Positions 26,764 through 35,058 of a stretch of DNA of 64,000 bases are shown here, piece after piece; within the stretch, counting starts at the first letter, position 1; every line of letters starts with the position of its first letter. The stretch comes from JBJXFE01 sp046153875 (GTDB taxonomy: Bacteria; Planctomycetota; Phycisphaerae; Phycisphaerales; UBA1924). The position numbers were made by a program, and so were the translations under genes. Below the pieces are notes generated by a model. That model worked only from the letters and a program-made list of their open reading frames with translations, had not been told where the DNA came from and searched no databases. The stretch is from contig JBJXFE010000008.1 of the NCBI GenBank assembly GCA_046153875.1, positions 1 to 64,000 on the forward strand, in the 5' to 3' direction.

Positions 26764-28230
26764 TTAGGGGCACCCCAGCACGTACTTGCCCTGGAAGCAC
26801 CCGAAGTCCGCGACGGTGAGCGTGCCGCTGGCGTTGCAATCGGAGTAGAGGTTGCCCAGCACGTATCTGTCCTGGAAGCAGCCGAAGTCGGCCACCGTCA
26901 GGGTGCCGGAGTCATTGCAGTCCGGGTAGCACGACTCGCCCCGGTCCAACAGTGTGACGCGCCCGCCGTTGCCCATGATGTTGGCGTGGACGGCCTTGCT
27001 GCCGACGAGGATGTAACGGCCGTTGCCGGTCATGTCGAAGCCGAAGGGCGAGCCGGGCGTATCGATGCTGTCGATGAGGTTGGCCGCGCGATCGAAGACC
27101 ATCACCTCGGGGTGGACGTTGTTCTGGGCGCCCCAGGACGCGACGGCGAGCACCGACCCGTCGTCGGAGATGGCGGCGCCGGCGATGGAGTCCTGGAACT
27201 GGCCGGCGCCCGTGGTGTTGTGCGTGCCGAGGAGCGCGCCCGTCGGCACGTCGAAAACGCGCGTGGCCGTGACCAGGTAGTTCTGGGCGTAGTCGTGGCT
27301 CATCACGCCGATGGTCGAGTTGTCGCGGGAGACGGCCGAGCCCCAGCCGAACCAGGAGTTCGGCGCGAAGTACGTGAAGGCCGGGACCCAGGTAGCGCCC
27401 TGTTTGCGGTGAACGCGCAGGTCGAAGCCGCCCAGGACGATGATCGAGCCGTCACCGGAGATGTTGAAGCGTCCGCCCGCGCCGTTGGCCGCGGCGCTGA
27501 AGACTTCAACGCCGGTGGCGGTGTCGATGACGCGCCCGTTGGCGCTCTGGGCGACGAGCGCGAGACCTCCGTTGTCGGTCAGGTCCACGGACCCGCCGAA
27601 TCCGGTGAAGACCCAGGAACGCAGGTACGCGCCGGTCGGACCGTCGAGGATGAACAACTCACAGAGCTGCGCGTTCGTGTCGGTCGCGAAGGCGACCACG
27701 ACGGACCCGTCGCGGGAGACCTTGACCGGCTTGGAGTCCACGGCGTTGTAGTTGCCCTTGATGGGGTAGTTCCACAGTTCGACGCCGCTTGCCGAGCTGA
27801 ACGCGCGGACGGTGAACGGCCCGCCGCTCTTGTCGAGGATGACGGCCAGGTCGGCCCCGCCGGCGGCGGAGACTTTCGACGGACTGTCGGCGCCCATGCG
27901 GAACTCGACGACCGGGATGCCCGTGCCGGGGAGCGCGAAGCGCTGCATGCGCTCCTGGTTGAGTGCTTCGCCGACCCAGGCGCTGGCCGCCGCTTGCGAG
28001 AGCGACACGGACTCGGGGATGGCCACGCCTTCGGAGTGGAACCACGTCCCGCCGTCGATCCCGGGGCCGAAAACGTACGGGATCGGGGTCCGTGCCGTAC
28101 GGGCGGATTCGACCAGCCAGGTTCCGGTCGGGCTGGTGACGACGCGGGTGGACCGGGTCTGCTGGGCCGATGCCCCACAGGCCGCGAGCCCGGCGACGCC
28201 GACAAACAGCGTGATGGTCGTTGACTTCAT
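26764..28230 (-). CDS. Secreted WD40-like protein with GC-type dockerin repeats
   Basis: 488 residues. The N terminus is a signal peptide (TTITLFVGVAGLAACGASAQ); LAAC with C18 also fits a lipobox. The middle shows repeated beta-propeller-like blades (SRDGSVVVAFATD, SGDGSIIVLGGFD, SDDGSVLAVASWG, TGNGRYILVGSKA). The last 55 residues hold two near-identical modules, CYPDCNDSGTLTVADFGCFQ and SDCNASGTLTVADFGCFQ, each like half of a calcium-binding dockerin. Such ends are typical of exported Phycisphaerae proteins and may attach them to a surface partner. GGAGGAAGGGAG precedes the ATG. Binding partner and ligand are unknown. Confidence 0.88.
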   Translation of the reverse strand: MKSTTITLFVGVAGLAACGASAQQTRSTRVVTSPTGTWLVESARTARTPIPYVFGPGIDGGTWFHSEGVAIPESVSLSQAAASAWVGEALNQERMQRFALPGTGIPVVEFRMGADSPSKVSAAGGADLAVILDKSGGPFTVRAFSSASGVELWNYPIKGNYNAVDSKPVKVSRDGSVVVAFATDTNAQLCELFILDGPTGAYLRSWVFTGFGGSVDLTDNGGLALVAQSANGRVIDTATGVEVFSAAANGAGGRFNISGDGSIIVLGGFDLRVHRKQGATWVPAFTYFAPNSWFGWGSAVSRDNSTIGVMSHDYAQNYLVTATRVFDVPTGALLGTHNTTGAGQFQDSIAGAAISDDGSVLAVASWGAQNNVHPEVMVFDRAANLIDSIDTPGSPFGFDMTGNGRYILVGSKAVHANIMGNGGRVTLLDRGESCYPDCNDSGTLTVADFGCFQDRYVLGNLYSDCNASGTLTVADFGCFQGKYVLGCP

Positions 28231-28351
28231 GGTCTCCCTTCCTCCGCGCTCCGCACCGCATCCGAGCGATCCGGGCCTTGTGGTTCGGCCGCGAGCGTAG
28301 CACGGCTACGTCCGAGGGCAACCCGACCATCCGCCGACGGCTGCCCAGCGG

Positions 28352-28379
28352 TTGCCCGTGAAGGGGCTTGCGCTAGACT
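28352..28379 (+). promoter_or_regulatory. Promoter of trigger factor gene
   Basis: TTGCCC (28352-28357), a 16-base spacer and TAGACT (28374-28379) make one of the few two-box promoters recognisable here. Transcription would begin near 28386, giving a leader of about 77 bases. Confidence 0.5.
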
Positions 28380-28462
28380 GTTTGCCCGGTTTCGGCTCCG
28401 GCCCGCGATTCCGGGCCCGAACCGCGGCCTTCCACGACCATCCGAAAGAGGGTTCCGACGCC

Positions 28463-29986
28463 ATGTCCCAGACCGCCACCGAAGCTCCCTCCAACACCGT
28501 CTCGATCGCCGACGCGGGGCCGAGCCGCAAGAAGCTGACGATCGAGGTGCCGGCCGCGGTGGTCACGGGCAAGCTCCGCGAGTCCCTCGACACGCTCTCG
28601 GTCGAGGCCCAGGTGCCCGGGTTCCGCAAGGGGCGGGTGCCGCGGGCGCTGCTGGAGCGGAAGTTCGGCCCGTCGCTGCGCGACGAGGCGAAGAAGCAAC
28701 TGGTCGCTGAGGCGTACGCGAAAGCTGTTGAGGATCACAAGCTCAAGGTCGTCGGCGATCCGTTCAGCGACCAGATGGACAAGGCCGAGATCGCCGAGGG
28801 CAAGGCCCTGACGTTCGAGGTCGAGGTCGAGGTGATGCCGGAGTTCACGCTGCCGTCGCTCGACGGCATCGCGGTGAAGAAGCCGATCGTGCCCGTGACC
28901 GACGAGATGGTTGACGGCGAGCTGAAGAAGCTGTGCGTGAACGAGGGCAAGCTCGAGGAGCGGCCCACGCCCGAGCCCGGTGACTACCTGACCGGGCGCG
29001 GCGTGATGACGGTTGAGGACGGCACCGAGGTCTACAACATCCCCGGGGCGGTGGTGCAGATCCCCACGCCCGACAAGGACGGGCGCGGCATGATCCTCGG
29101 GATCACGGTCGAGGATTTTTCCAGGCAGTTCGGCCTGCCCAAACCGGGCGCGACCGCAACGGTGAAGGCCACGGGCCCGGAGCAGCACGAGGTCGAGAAG
29201 GTGCGCGGGGCGAAGCTGACGATGACGTTCCAGGTCGAGCGGGTGGACCGGATCATCCCCGCGGCGGCCGAGGAGATCGTGAAGGCGTTCGGGTTCGAGG
29301 GCGAGGGGCAGCTTCGCGACGTGATCCGCCAGCGGCTGACGCAGCGGGCGGCGGTCGAGCAGCAGTCGGCGATGCGCCAGCAGGTGGCGACGCACCTGAT
29401 GGCCGGGACGGAGATCGCCCTGCCGCAGCGGCTCACGGCGCAGCAGGCGTACCGCACGCTGGAGCGCCAGCGGATGGAGCTGATGTACCGCGGCGTCGAG
29501 CAGGCGACGATCGAGGAGCGGATCTCGGAGCTGCGGGCCGCGTCGGCGCGCATCGCGGCCGAGGAGCTCAAGCTGTTCTTCGTCCTCGGGCGAGCGGCCG
29601 AGGAGCTGAAGGTCCGCGTCGAGGAGGCGGAGGTCAACGGGCGCATCGCGCAGATGGCGATGGAGCGCAACGCGCGGCCCGAGGCTCTGCGACAGGAACT
29701 CATCCAGAAGAACCAGATCGGCTTCGTGGTGCAGCAGGTCCGCGAGCACAAGACCCTCGACGCGATCCTCGCCAAGGCGAAGGTGACGGAGATGCCGGTC
29801 GAGGAGTACAACAAGTCGGTCGCGGCGGCTCGCCCGGCCGCGAAGCCGGCCAAGGCGAAGGCCGAGCCCGATGCGCCGAAGCCGAAGGCCAAGGCTGAAC
29901 CCGAAGCTCCGAAGGCGAAGGGTGCCGCGGCGAAGGCCGAGGCCGACGACAAGCCGGCCAAGCCGAAGCCGAAGAAGAAGGGTTGA
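28463..29986 (+). CDS. tig: Trigger factor (ribosome-associated chaperone)
   Basis: Binds the ribosome exit tunnel and nascent chains. The ribosome-docking loop is PGFRKGRVPRALLERKFG near residues 50-67. The PPIase region around 160-250 is altered: it lacks the standard FKBP-like GFGEGLIGM pattern and reads NIPGAVVQIPTPDKDGRGMILG. The helical C-terminal arms follow to about 450. The last 60 residues are Lys/Ala/Pro/Glu repeats (KAKAEPDAPKPKAKAEPEAP), a tail not found in E. coli. 507 residues against the usual 430-450. ATG 28463 follows the domain start; clpP and clpX are not adjacent as they often are. Confidence 0.93.
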   Translation: MSQTATEAPSNTVSIADAGPSRKKLTIEVPAAVVTGKLRESLDTLSVEAQVPGFRKGRVPRALLERKFGPSLRDEAKKQLVAEAYAKAVEDHKLKVVGDPFSDQMDKAEIAEGKALTFEVEVEVMPEFTLPSLDGIAVKKPIVPVTDEMVDGELKKLCVNEGKLEERPTPEPGDYLTGRGVMTVEDGTEVYNIPGAVVQIPTPDKDGRGMILGITVEDFSRQFGLPKPGATATVKATGPEQHEVEKVRGAKLTMTFQVERVDRIIPAAAEEIVKAFGFEGEGQLRDVIRQRLTQRAAVEQQSAMRQQVATHLMAGTEIALPQRLTAQQAYRTLERQRMELMYRGVEQATIEERISELRAASARIAAEELKLFFVLGRAAEELKVRVEEAEVNGRIAQMAMERNARPEALRQELIQKNQIGFVVQQVREHKTLDAILAKAKVTEMPVEEYNKSVAAARPAAKPAKAKAEPDAPKPKAKAEPEAPKAKGAAAKAEADDKPAKPKPKKKG

Positions 29987-30070
29987 ACGCGGCGCGGTTG
30001 CGGTGATCCGGCGCTGAACTTCCGCGCACGGTTGACATGCTACCGTCGTCCGCTCGCGCTCCGGGGCCGT

Positions 30071-30076
30071 TACTCT
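30071..30076 (+). promoter_or_regulatory. -10 box TACTCT of asnB, 7 nt before GTG
   Basis: TACTCT, seven bases, then GTG 30084. No ribosome site is visible. Since AsnB must begin Met-Cys, the start codon is certain and the spacing is well fixed. Confidence 0.5.
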
Positions 30077-30083
30077 TCACCCC

Positions 30084-32189
30084 GTGTGCGGCATCGCCGG
30101 AATCCTCAAGGTCCACCCGCCCGGGCAGGCGCCTCCGCCGCCGTGGGTGGCGATTCCTGAAGCGTGGCTGGACATCCTCGACGAATCGGTGAAGCACCGC
30201 GGCCCGGACGGGCACGGGCGGTTCCGCGACCGCGCGGTGCGCCCGGACGGATCGGTGGTGGATGTCGCGTTCGTCCACCGGCGGTTGTCGATCATCGACC
30301 ATGCGGGCGGCCACCAGCCGATGGTGCTGGGTGGCACCGGGCTTGCGCCCGGTGACAGCGCCCAGACGGGCGATGCCACAGCGGAGGCCTATCGCCGCAC
30401 GGCCGAGCACGCCCTGAATCCCTGCTCGCGATGCGCGGCGCTGGGGTGCGGCACGGTCGCGGTGGTCTTCAACGGGTGCATCTACAACCACCGCGAGCTA
30501 CGCAAGGAGTTGCAGGCAGCGGGGCACGAGTTCAGCACTGACCACAGCGACACGGAGGTGCTGGTGCATGGGTGGAGCGAATGGGGACTCACGCTTGACT
30601 CGCGGCTCGACGGGATGTTCGCGAGAGTGACGTGGGACGGTCGTCGCGGCGTGCTGGTGTTCGCGCGCGATCCCTTTGGGGAAAAGCCCCTCTACAGCTC
30701 GCCGGGCTCGGAGAGGCGTCGATCCGGGATCTCGGCGTTCGCCAGTTCTGTTCCCCCGTTGCTGCGATTGCGCGCGTTGACGGAGACTCACGAGAGGAAC
30801 GATGCTGCGGGGTTCGGCATCGATGCGCGACCCTGGATCAAGTTCGGATGGAATCAGTTCACCCCGCTCAACGCCGTTCGAGAGGAACTCTGGGGCGGAA
30901 TCCGCGTGCTTCCGCGCGAAGAACCCGGCGTCGGGCAGGATGACGGGTCGTCGTCGTCGCATGCGCAATGGGTGGACGTGTTGCAATCCGCGCAACGCCG
31001 GGTAACTGCGGACGAGGTGGATTCCGCGCTCTCCTCCGCCGTCGCGAGTCGCCTTGAAGCGGACGTGCCGATGGGGTGCTTTCTGAGCGGAGGGATCGAC
31101 TCAGCGCTCGTCTGCCAGTATGCGCGACGCGCGCGTTCGGATATCACGGCGTTCACGGTCCGGATGCCGCACCCCGCGTGCGACGAGTCCGCGGCGGCGT
31201 CCATCACCGCCCGGGCGCTGGGGGTGCGGCACGAGATACTCGACTGCGATCCACGGCCCGCTGACGATCTGGGCATGGCGATCCGGCAACTGGGCCTGCC
31301 CTTCGGGGACAGTTCGCTCCTTCCCTCGCTCTGGGTGAGCCGGGCGGCCCGGGGCCGCGCTGCGGTGGCGCTCAGCGGCGACGGGGGAGACGAGATGTTC
31401 TGCGGATATGACCGATTCCGCGCCGTGCGACCACTGACGCGGCTCTCTCGAGTGCCCGCGGGGCTCCTCCGGAGCTTTGCGGCCTTCGTACCCGCCAGCG
31501 CGAACCCCAAGTCGGCACGATCGCGGCTTGTCCGGCTCCTGAACGCCGCGGCGGGAGAGGGGTACAAGGAGCTTGTCGCGATCTTTGATCCGCCTCACGA
31601 TCGTGCGGTCGGGCTGGGAGTTGACAGGAGTGGTCACTTCGGGATGACGCTCACGCGAGGGCTACGTCATACACAGATTCTCGCGAGACGGTTCGATCTC
31701 ATGTTCTATCTGCCGGGCGACCTGATGCGGAAGACCGACACGGCTTCGATGTCTGTGGCGCTCGAGGTGCGGGCCCCGTTTCTCGCGCGGGATGTGGCCC
31801 GACTCGGCATCCACGCGAGCATCGCGTCCCTCATGCCCCGCGGCCAGCGCAAAGGCCTCCTCCGCGCCGTCGCGCGGAAGTACTTTCCGCCGGAGATCGT
31901 GGACCGGCCCAAGCGGGGCTTCGCGATCCCGATCGGCGAGTGGTTCCGCAGCGACTACGGCGGAATGCGGCAGTTGCTGCTGGATCACCTGAACGGCCCC
32001 GAGCCGTTCGGGCCGGACCATCTGGGCATCAATGCCATGATCAACATGGACTTCGTCAAGCGGATGCTCCGCGAGCACGACGACGCGGGCGTGAAGTCGA
32101 TCTGGCCGTGGAAGGGGCGGGACCACTCGCAGCGGCTGTACATGATGCTGGTGCTGTCGATCTGGGCGAAGTGGCTGGGCGGGCTGTAG
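30084..32189 (+). CDS. asnB: Asparagine synthetase (glutamine-hydrolysing)
   Basis: Uses glutamine, ATP and aspartate. The class II glutaminase begins MCGIAGIL with C2 as nucleophile; HRGPDG, HRRLSIID and the later DTEVLVHGW are present. The synthetase has the PP-loop SGGIDSALVCQYA near residue 355 and SGDGGDEMFCGYDRF. At 701 residues it exceeds the usual 550-640. About 40 residues (roughly 81-122, LGGTGLAPGDSAQTGD ... CSRCAALGCG) are inserted between GGHQPM and TVAVVFNG. The glutamine-binding NGEIYNH reads NGCIYNH here (C132 for Glu). It may be a cell-surface or lipid-linked amidotransferase instead of the biosynthetic enzyme, since many planctomycete AsnB proteins are in sugar clusters. Confidence 0.88.
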   Translation: MCGIAGILKVHPPGQAPPPPWVAIPEAWLDILDESVKHRGPDGHGRFRDRAVRPDGSVVDVAFVHRRLSIIDHAGGHQPMVLGGTGLAPGDSAQTGDATAEAYRRTAEHALNPCSRCAALGCGTVAVVFNGCIYNHRELRKELQAAGHEFSTDHSDTEVLVHGWSEWGLTLDSRLDGMFARVTWDGRRGVLVFARDPFGEKPLYSSPGSERRRSGISAFASSVPPLLRLRALTETHERNDAAGFGIDARPWIKFGWNQFTPLNAVREELWGGIRVLPREEPGVGQDDGSSSSHAQWVDVLQSAQRRVTADEVDSALSSAVASRLEADVPMGCFLSGGIDSALVCQYARRARSDITAFTVRMPHPACDESAAASITARALGVRHEILDCDPRPADDLGMAIRQLGLPFGDSSLLPSLWVSRAARGRAAVALSGDGGDEMFCGYDRFRAVRPLTRLSRVPAGLLRSFAAFVPASANPKSARSRLVRLLNAAAGEGYKELVAIFDPPHDRAVGLGVDRSGHFGMTLTRGLRHTQILARRFDLMFYLPGDLMRKTDTASMSVALEVRAPFLARDVARLGIHASIASLMPRGQRKGLLRAVARKYFPPEIVDRPKRGFAIPIGEWFRSDYGGMRQLLLDHLNGPEPFGPDHLGINAMINMDFVKRMLREHDDAGVKSIWPWKGRDHSQRLYMMLVLSIWAKWLGGL
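30335..30354. repeat. Palindromic repeat inside asnB
   Basis: CACCGGGC (30335-30342) and GCCCGGTG (30347-30354) are exact inverse complements around TTGC. The element codes for part of the extra loop GTGLAPGD in the glutaminase domain. Confidence 0.6.
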
Positions 32190-32204
32190 CCCGGCCAACG
32201 GCGC

Positions 32205-32231
32205 GATGTATGGCAATAGTTGCCATACATC
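32205..32231. promoter_or_regulatory. Perfect 12-bp inverted repeat, parDE operator
   Basis: GATGTATGGCAA (32205-32216) and TTGCCATACATC (32220-32231) are exact inverse complements around TAG. It is unusually A+T-rich for this genome and lies 23 bases before the ParD start. Ribbon-helix-helix antitoxins bind such palindromes to repress their own operon. The right arm begins with the -35 hexamer TTGCCA, so binding would block RNA polymerase. Confidence 0.8.
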
Positions 32232-32248
32232 CTGGGCGCGGGTAGAGT
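32220..32248 (+). promoter_or_regulatory. parDE promoter, leaderless
   Basis: TTGCCA (32220-32225), a 17-base spacer and TAGAGT (32243-32248). The expected start point falls on or next to ATG 32255, six bases after the -10 box, so the mRNA would have no leader. No Shine-Dalgarno precedes parD. Confidence 0.6.
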
Positions 32249-32254
32249 GGATCC

Positions 32255-32527
32255 ATGGCCGACCGCCAGACCACGATGAACATCTCGCTGCCGACCTCCC
32301 TCAAGCGGTTCCTCCGCGAGGAGATGGAGCGGGGCGGGTTCGGCAACACCAGCGAGTACGTGCGTCACCTGCTCCGCGAGGCGCGACGGGCGGCGTTCGA
32401 CCGCCGCCTCGAGGAACTGCTCAAGGAAGGGTACGAGAGCGGTTCGCCGGTTGAACTGACGAAGTCGGAGTGGGCGTCCATCCGGGCCGAGGCGCGGGCC
32501 CGCGTGCAGCGGCGAAAGTCCGCGTGA
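32255..32527 (+). CDS. parD: ParD-type ribbon-helix-helix antitoxin
   Basis: 90 residues. The N-terminal half, TTMNISLPTSLKRFLREEMERGGFGNTSEYVRHLLREAR, is a ParD/CopG-like ribbon-helix-helix that dimerises and binds DNA. The C-terminal part (FDRRLEELLKEGYESGSPVELT) would wrap the toxin. It is the first gene of the pair, is preceded by a perfect palindromic operator and overlaps the toxin gene by four bases (GTGA, 32524-32527). Confidence 0.92.
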   Translation: MADRQTTMNISLPTSLKRFLREEMERGGFGNTSEYVRHLLREARRAAFDRRLEELLKEGYESGSPVELTKSEWASIRAEARARVQRRKSA

Positions 32528-32838
32528 GTGTGAAACGCCTTGTCCGAGCCCGCGCGGATGTCGTCGCGGCGTACGAGTTCATCGCCCGCGACAGCGTTCA
32601 GGCGGCGGAACGCTTCCTGGATGCGTGCGAGGCCACGTTCGATCGCCTGGCGCGGTGGCCGGGCATCGGGCGGAAGCACCCGGGGATTCGCCGACGCTTC
32701 GGGCGGATCAGGACGTTTCGGATCGAAGGGTTCCCGAACCACCTCGTGCTCTACGAAGTGGTGAAGGACGGGATCGTCGTCGTGCGCGTTGTTCATGGGG
32801 CGCGCGACTTCGGCTCTCTCTTCGACGAGCACCCGTGA
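32524..32838 (+). CDS. parE: ParE/RelE-superfamily toxin
   Basis: 104 residues from GTG 32524. VKRLVRARADVVAAYEFIARDSVQAAERFLDAC and LARWPGIGRKHPG ... RIRTFRIEGFPNHLVLYEV are typical of ParE, which poisons DNA gyrase in studied members. The ending VVRVVHGARDFGSLFDEHP is also standard. All usual segments are present, so it looks intact. Expression depends on coupling to parD. The target here is inferred from the family; ParE-like sequences vary in target. Confidence 0.9.
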   Translation: MSVKRLVRARADVVAAYEFIARDSVQAAERFLDACEATFDRLARWPGIGRKHPGIRRRFGRIRTFRIEGFPNHLVLYEVVKDGIVVVRVVHGARDFGSLFDEHP

Positions 32839-32856
32839 CGGGACGCGCCCGCCTTG

Positions 32857-34206
32857 CTACCGCGGCTTCACCGGCGCCCGGCCCACCGAGTAGTACGTGA
32901 AGCCCAGTTCGTCCATGTGCGGGCGGCGGTAGAGGTTCCGCCCGTCGAAGATGACGCGCTGCTTCATCACGCCGGCGAGCCGCCCGAAGTCGGGGCTCTT
33001 GAACTCGTCCCAGTCGGTGCAGACGACGAGCCCGTCCGCGTCCTTCGCGGCCTCGTACATGTCGTCCACGATCGTCGCGGCCGGGCCCAGCTCCCTGCGG
33101 CCGTTGTCGTTGGCGACGGGGTCGAAGGCCCGGACGCGGACGCCGTAGCCGATCGCCTTGCGGATGAGCGTGAGGGCCGGGGCCTCGCGGATGTCGTCGG
33201 TGCGGGGCTTGAAGGCGATCCCCCAGAAGGCGAGGGTGCGGTGCTGCAGGCCGCCCCCCTTGCCGTTGAAATGGCCCATGATCTTGTCCCAGAACCGGTC
33301 GCGCTGGCGCTGGTTGGTCTCGTGGACGGCCTTGGAGACGTGGACGGGCAGGCCCGCCTGCTCGCCCATCATGATGCACGCGAGTGTGTCTTTGGGGAAG
33401 CACGACCCGCCGTAGCCCAGTCCCGGGTGGAGGAACGCGTGCCCGATGCGCTTGTCCGAGCACATTCCCTCGCGGACCTTGTTGATGTCGGCGCCGTAGG
33501 CCTCGCACAGGTTGGCGGTCTCGTTGATGAAGCTGATCTTGGTGGCGAGGAAGTTGTTGCTGGCGTACTTGACCATCTCCGCGGAGGGGATGTCCATGAT
33601 GAAGATCGGGTGCCCGTTGCGGACGAAGGGGTCGTAGAGGTCGCGGAAGCGCTCGCCGACCTTCTCGTCGTCCACGCCGACGACGACGCGGTCGGGCTTG
33701 TTGAAGTCATCGATCGCGGCGCCTTCCTTGAGGAACTCGGGGTTGTCCGCGACGAAGAACGGGATGTCGGGGCCGACGCGCTCGCGCAGGCGGCCTTTGA
33801 CGGCCAGGGTCGTGCCTACGGGCACTGTGGACTTCATCACGATGATCTTGGGGCGCTGCGCCGGCCCGAGCGGTCTGATGACGGCCGCGATGTCGTCCAC
33901 GGCGCTGTGGACGTAGCGAAGGTCCGTGTGCCCGCGCTCGTCGCTGGGCGTGCCCACGCAAATGAAGATCATCTCCGCGTCGCGGTACGCGGAGGCCTTG
34001 TCGAGGGTGAAGTGCAGGCGGCCCGCGGCGATGTTCCGGCGGAGCAGTTCCGTCAGGCCCGGCTCGTAGATCGGGCACTCCCCGCGCGTCAGCGTGTCGA
34101 TCTTCGCGGGGTCCACGTCCAGGCAGGTCACGTCGTGCCCGGTGTTGGCGAAGCAGACCCCCGTGACGAGCCCGACGTACCCGGTTCCGACCATCGTCAG
34201 CCGCAT
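32857..34206 (-). CDS. ugd: UDP-glucose 6-dehydrogenase
   Basis: Oxidises UDP-glucose to UDP-glucuronate for envelope polysaccharides. 449 residues. The NAD-binding start is MVGTGYVGLVTGVCFANTGHDV; the catalytic Cys is in GYGGSCFPKDTLA and the hinge helix SAEMVKYASNNFLATKISFINE precedes it. The C-terminal UDP-binding domain has AFWGIAFKPRTDDIREAP and ends YYSVGRAP. GGAGC lies about 10 bases before the ATG. It is 101 bases downstream of the transaldolase gene on the same strand. Confidence 0.96.
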   Translation of the reverse strand: MRLTMVGTGYVGLVTGVCFANTGHDVTCLDVDPAKIDTLTRGECPIYEPGLTELLRRNIAAGRLHFTLDKASAYRDAEMIFICVGTPSDERGHTDLRYVHSAVDDIAAVIRPLGPAQRPKIIVMKSTVPVGTTLAVKGRLRERVGPDIPFFVADNPEFLKEGAAIDDFNKPDRVVVGVDDEKVGERFRDLYDPFVRNGHPIFIMDIPSAEMVKYASNNFLATKISFINETANLCEAYGADINKVREGMCSDKRIGHAFLHPGLGYGGSCFPKDTLACIMMGEQAGLPVHVSKAVHETNQRQRDRFWDKIMGHFNGKGGGLQHRTLAFWGIAFKPRTDDIREAPALTLIRKAIGYGVRVRAFDPVANDNGRRELGPAATIVDDMYEAAKDADGLVVCTDWDEFKSPDFGRLAGVMKQRVIFDGRNLYRRPHMDELGFTYYSVGRAPVKPR

Positions 34207-34307
34207 CGCGTGTGCTCCGTGCCCTTACCGATCAGGGCCGAACCATAGCGCGGGGCGCACGGGTTGCGGGCGGTCGCACCCGGCGGGTCGGCCGCCGGTT
34301 CGGGTCA

Positions 34308-34955
34308 TCAGCCCCCGAAGGCTTTCTTGTAGTCCGCGACGAACTTGGCCAGGCCCGAGTCGGTGAGCGGGTGGGACAGCATCTGCTTGATGACGCTCAG
34401 CGGGACCGTGGCCACGTCCGCGCCGGCGAGGGCGCACTCGACCATGTGCTTGGGGTGGCGGATGGACGCGGCGAGGAGCTTGGTCTTGAGCCCGTAGTTG
34501 TCGTAGATCTGCCGGATCTGATGGATGAGGAGCATGCCGTCCTCGGCCACGTCGTCGAGGCGCCCGATGAACGGGCTGACGAGGAACGCCCCGGCCTTGG
34601 CGACCATCAGGGCCTGGAGCGGCTGAAAGCAGAGCGTCATGTTCGTGCGGGTGCCCTCGTCGGAGAGCACCTTGCACGCCCGAAGTCCGTCGACGGTGAT
34701 GGGCAGCTTCACCACGATGTTGGGGGCGATCTTCGCGCGGTCGCGTCCCTCGCGGAGCATCCCTTCGTAGTCCGTGGCGATCACCTCGGCCGACACCGGC
34801 CCCTTGACCACCTCGCAGATCTGCGCAAGACGCTTGCCGTAGTCGGTGTTCTCCTTAGCGATGAGCGACGGGTTGGTGGTGACGCCGTCGAGCACGCCCA
34901 GGGCGGCGGCCTGCTTGATCTCGTCGAGGTTCGCGGTGTCGATGTACAGTTCCAT
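34308..34955 (-). CDS. tal: Transaldolase, small type (fructose-6-phosphate aldolase-like)
   Basis: 215 residues, the short TalB-subfamily form (MipB/TalC/FSA). MELYIDTANLDEIKQAAALGVLDGVTTNPSL is diagnostic, the Schiff-base lysine is K83 in VVKLPIT, and TLCFQPLQALMVAKAGAFLVSPFIGRLDD follows. It moves dihydroxyacetone units in the non-oxidative pentose phosphate pathway, fitting zwf elsewhere in the window; fructose-6-phosphate aldolase activity cannot be excluded. A perfect GGAGGT (34961-34966) sits five bases before the ATG, the best ribosome site in the window. Confidence 0.94.
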   Translation of the reverse strand: MELYIDTANLDEIKQAAALGVLDGVTTNPSLIAKENTDYGKRLAQICEVVKGPVSAEVIATDYEGMLREGRDRAKIAPNIVVKLPITVDGLRACKVLSDEGTRTNMTLCFQPLQALMVAKAGAFLVSPFIGRLDDVAEDGMLLIHQIRQIYDNYGLKTKLLAASIRHPKHMVECALAGADVATVPLSVIKQMLSHPLTDSGLAKFVADYKKAFGG

Positions 34956-34970
34956 GAGTGACCTCCAAAT

Positions 34971-35006
34971 GGAGCAGATAGAGCGGATCGAGCGGATGGA
35001 GCACAG
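34971..35006. repeat. 9-bp repeat array, left flank of the four-helix gene
   Basis: Units GGAGCAGAT, AGAGCGGAT, CGAGCGGAT and the degenerate GGAGCACAG follow in tandem. The same unit occurs in the opposite orientation at 35523-35567, so the two arrays bracket the small gene at 35059-35454 as inverted flanks. Confidence 0.65.
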
Positions 35007-35058
35007 CGGGCGATGATCGGTCCGGATCGTTGGTCGGGACCGGGGAGTCCGGTCAAGC

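Noticed and set aside
26764..28230. Calling the protein a lipoprotein outright
   Set aside because: LAAC at residue 18 fits a lipobox, but ASA-Q right after it also fits ordinary signal peptidase cleavage; left open.
30032..30037. Perfect TTGACA as the -35 box of asnB
   Set aside because: No TANNNT lies 16-18 bases downstream; the asnB -10 box at 30071 is 33 bases away.
32255..32838. parDE as a sign of a plasmid or genomic island
   Set aside because: The surrounding genes are chromosomal housekeeping genes of like composition, and no integrase or att-like repeat is present.
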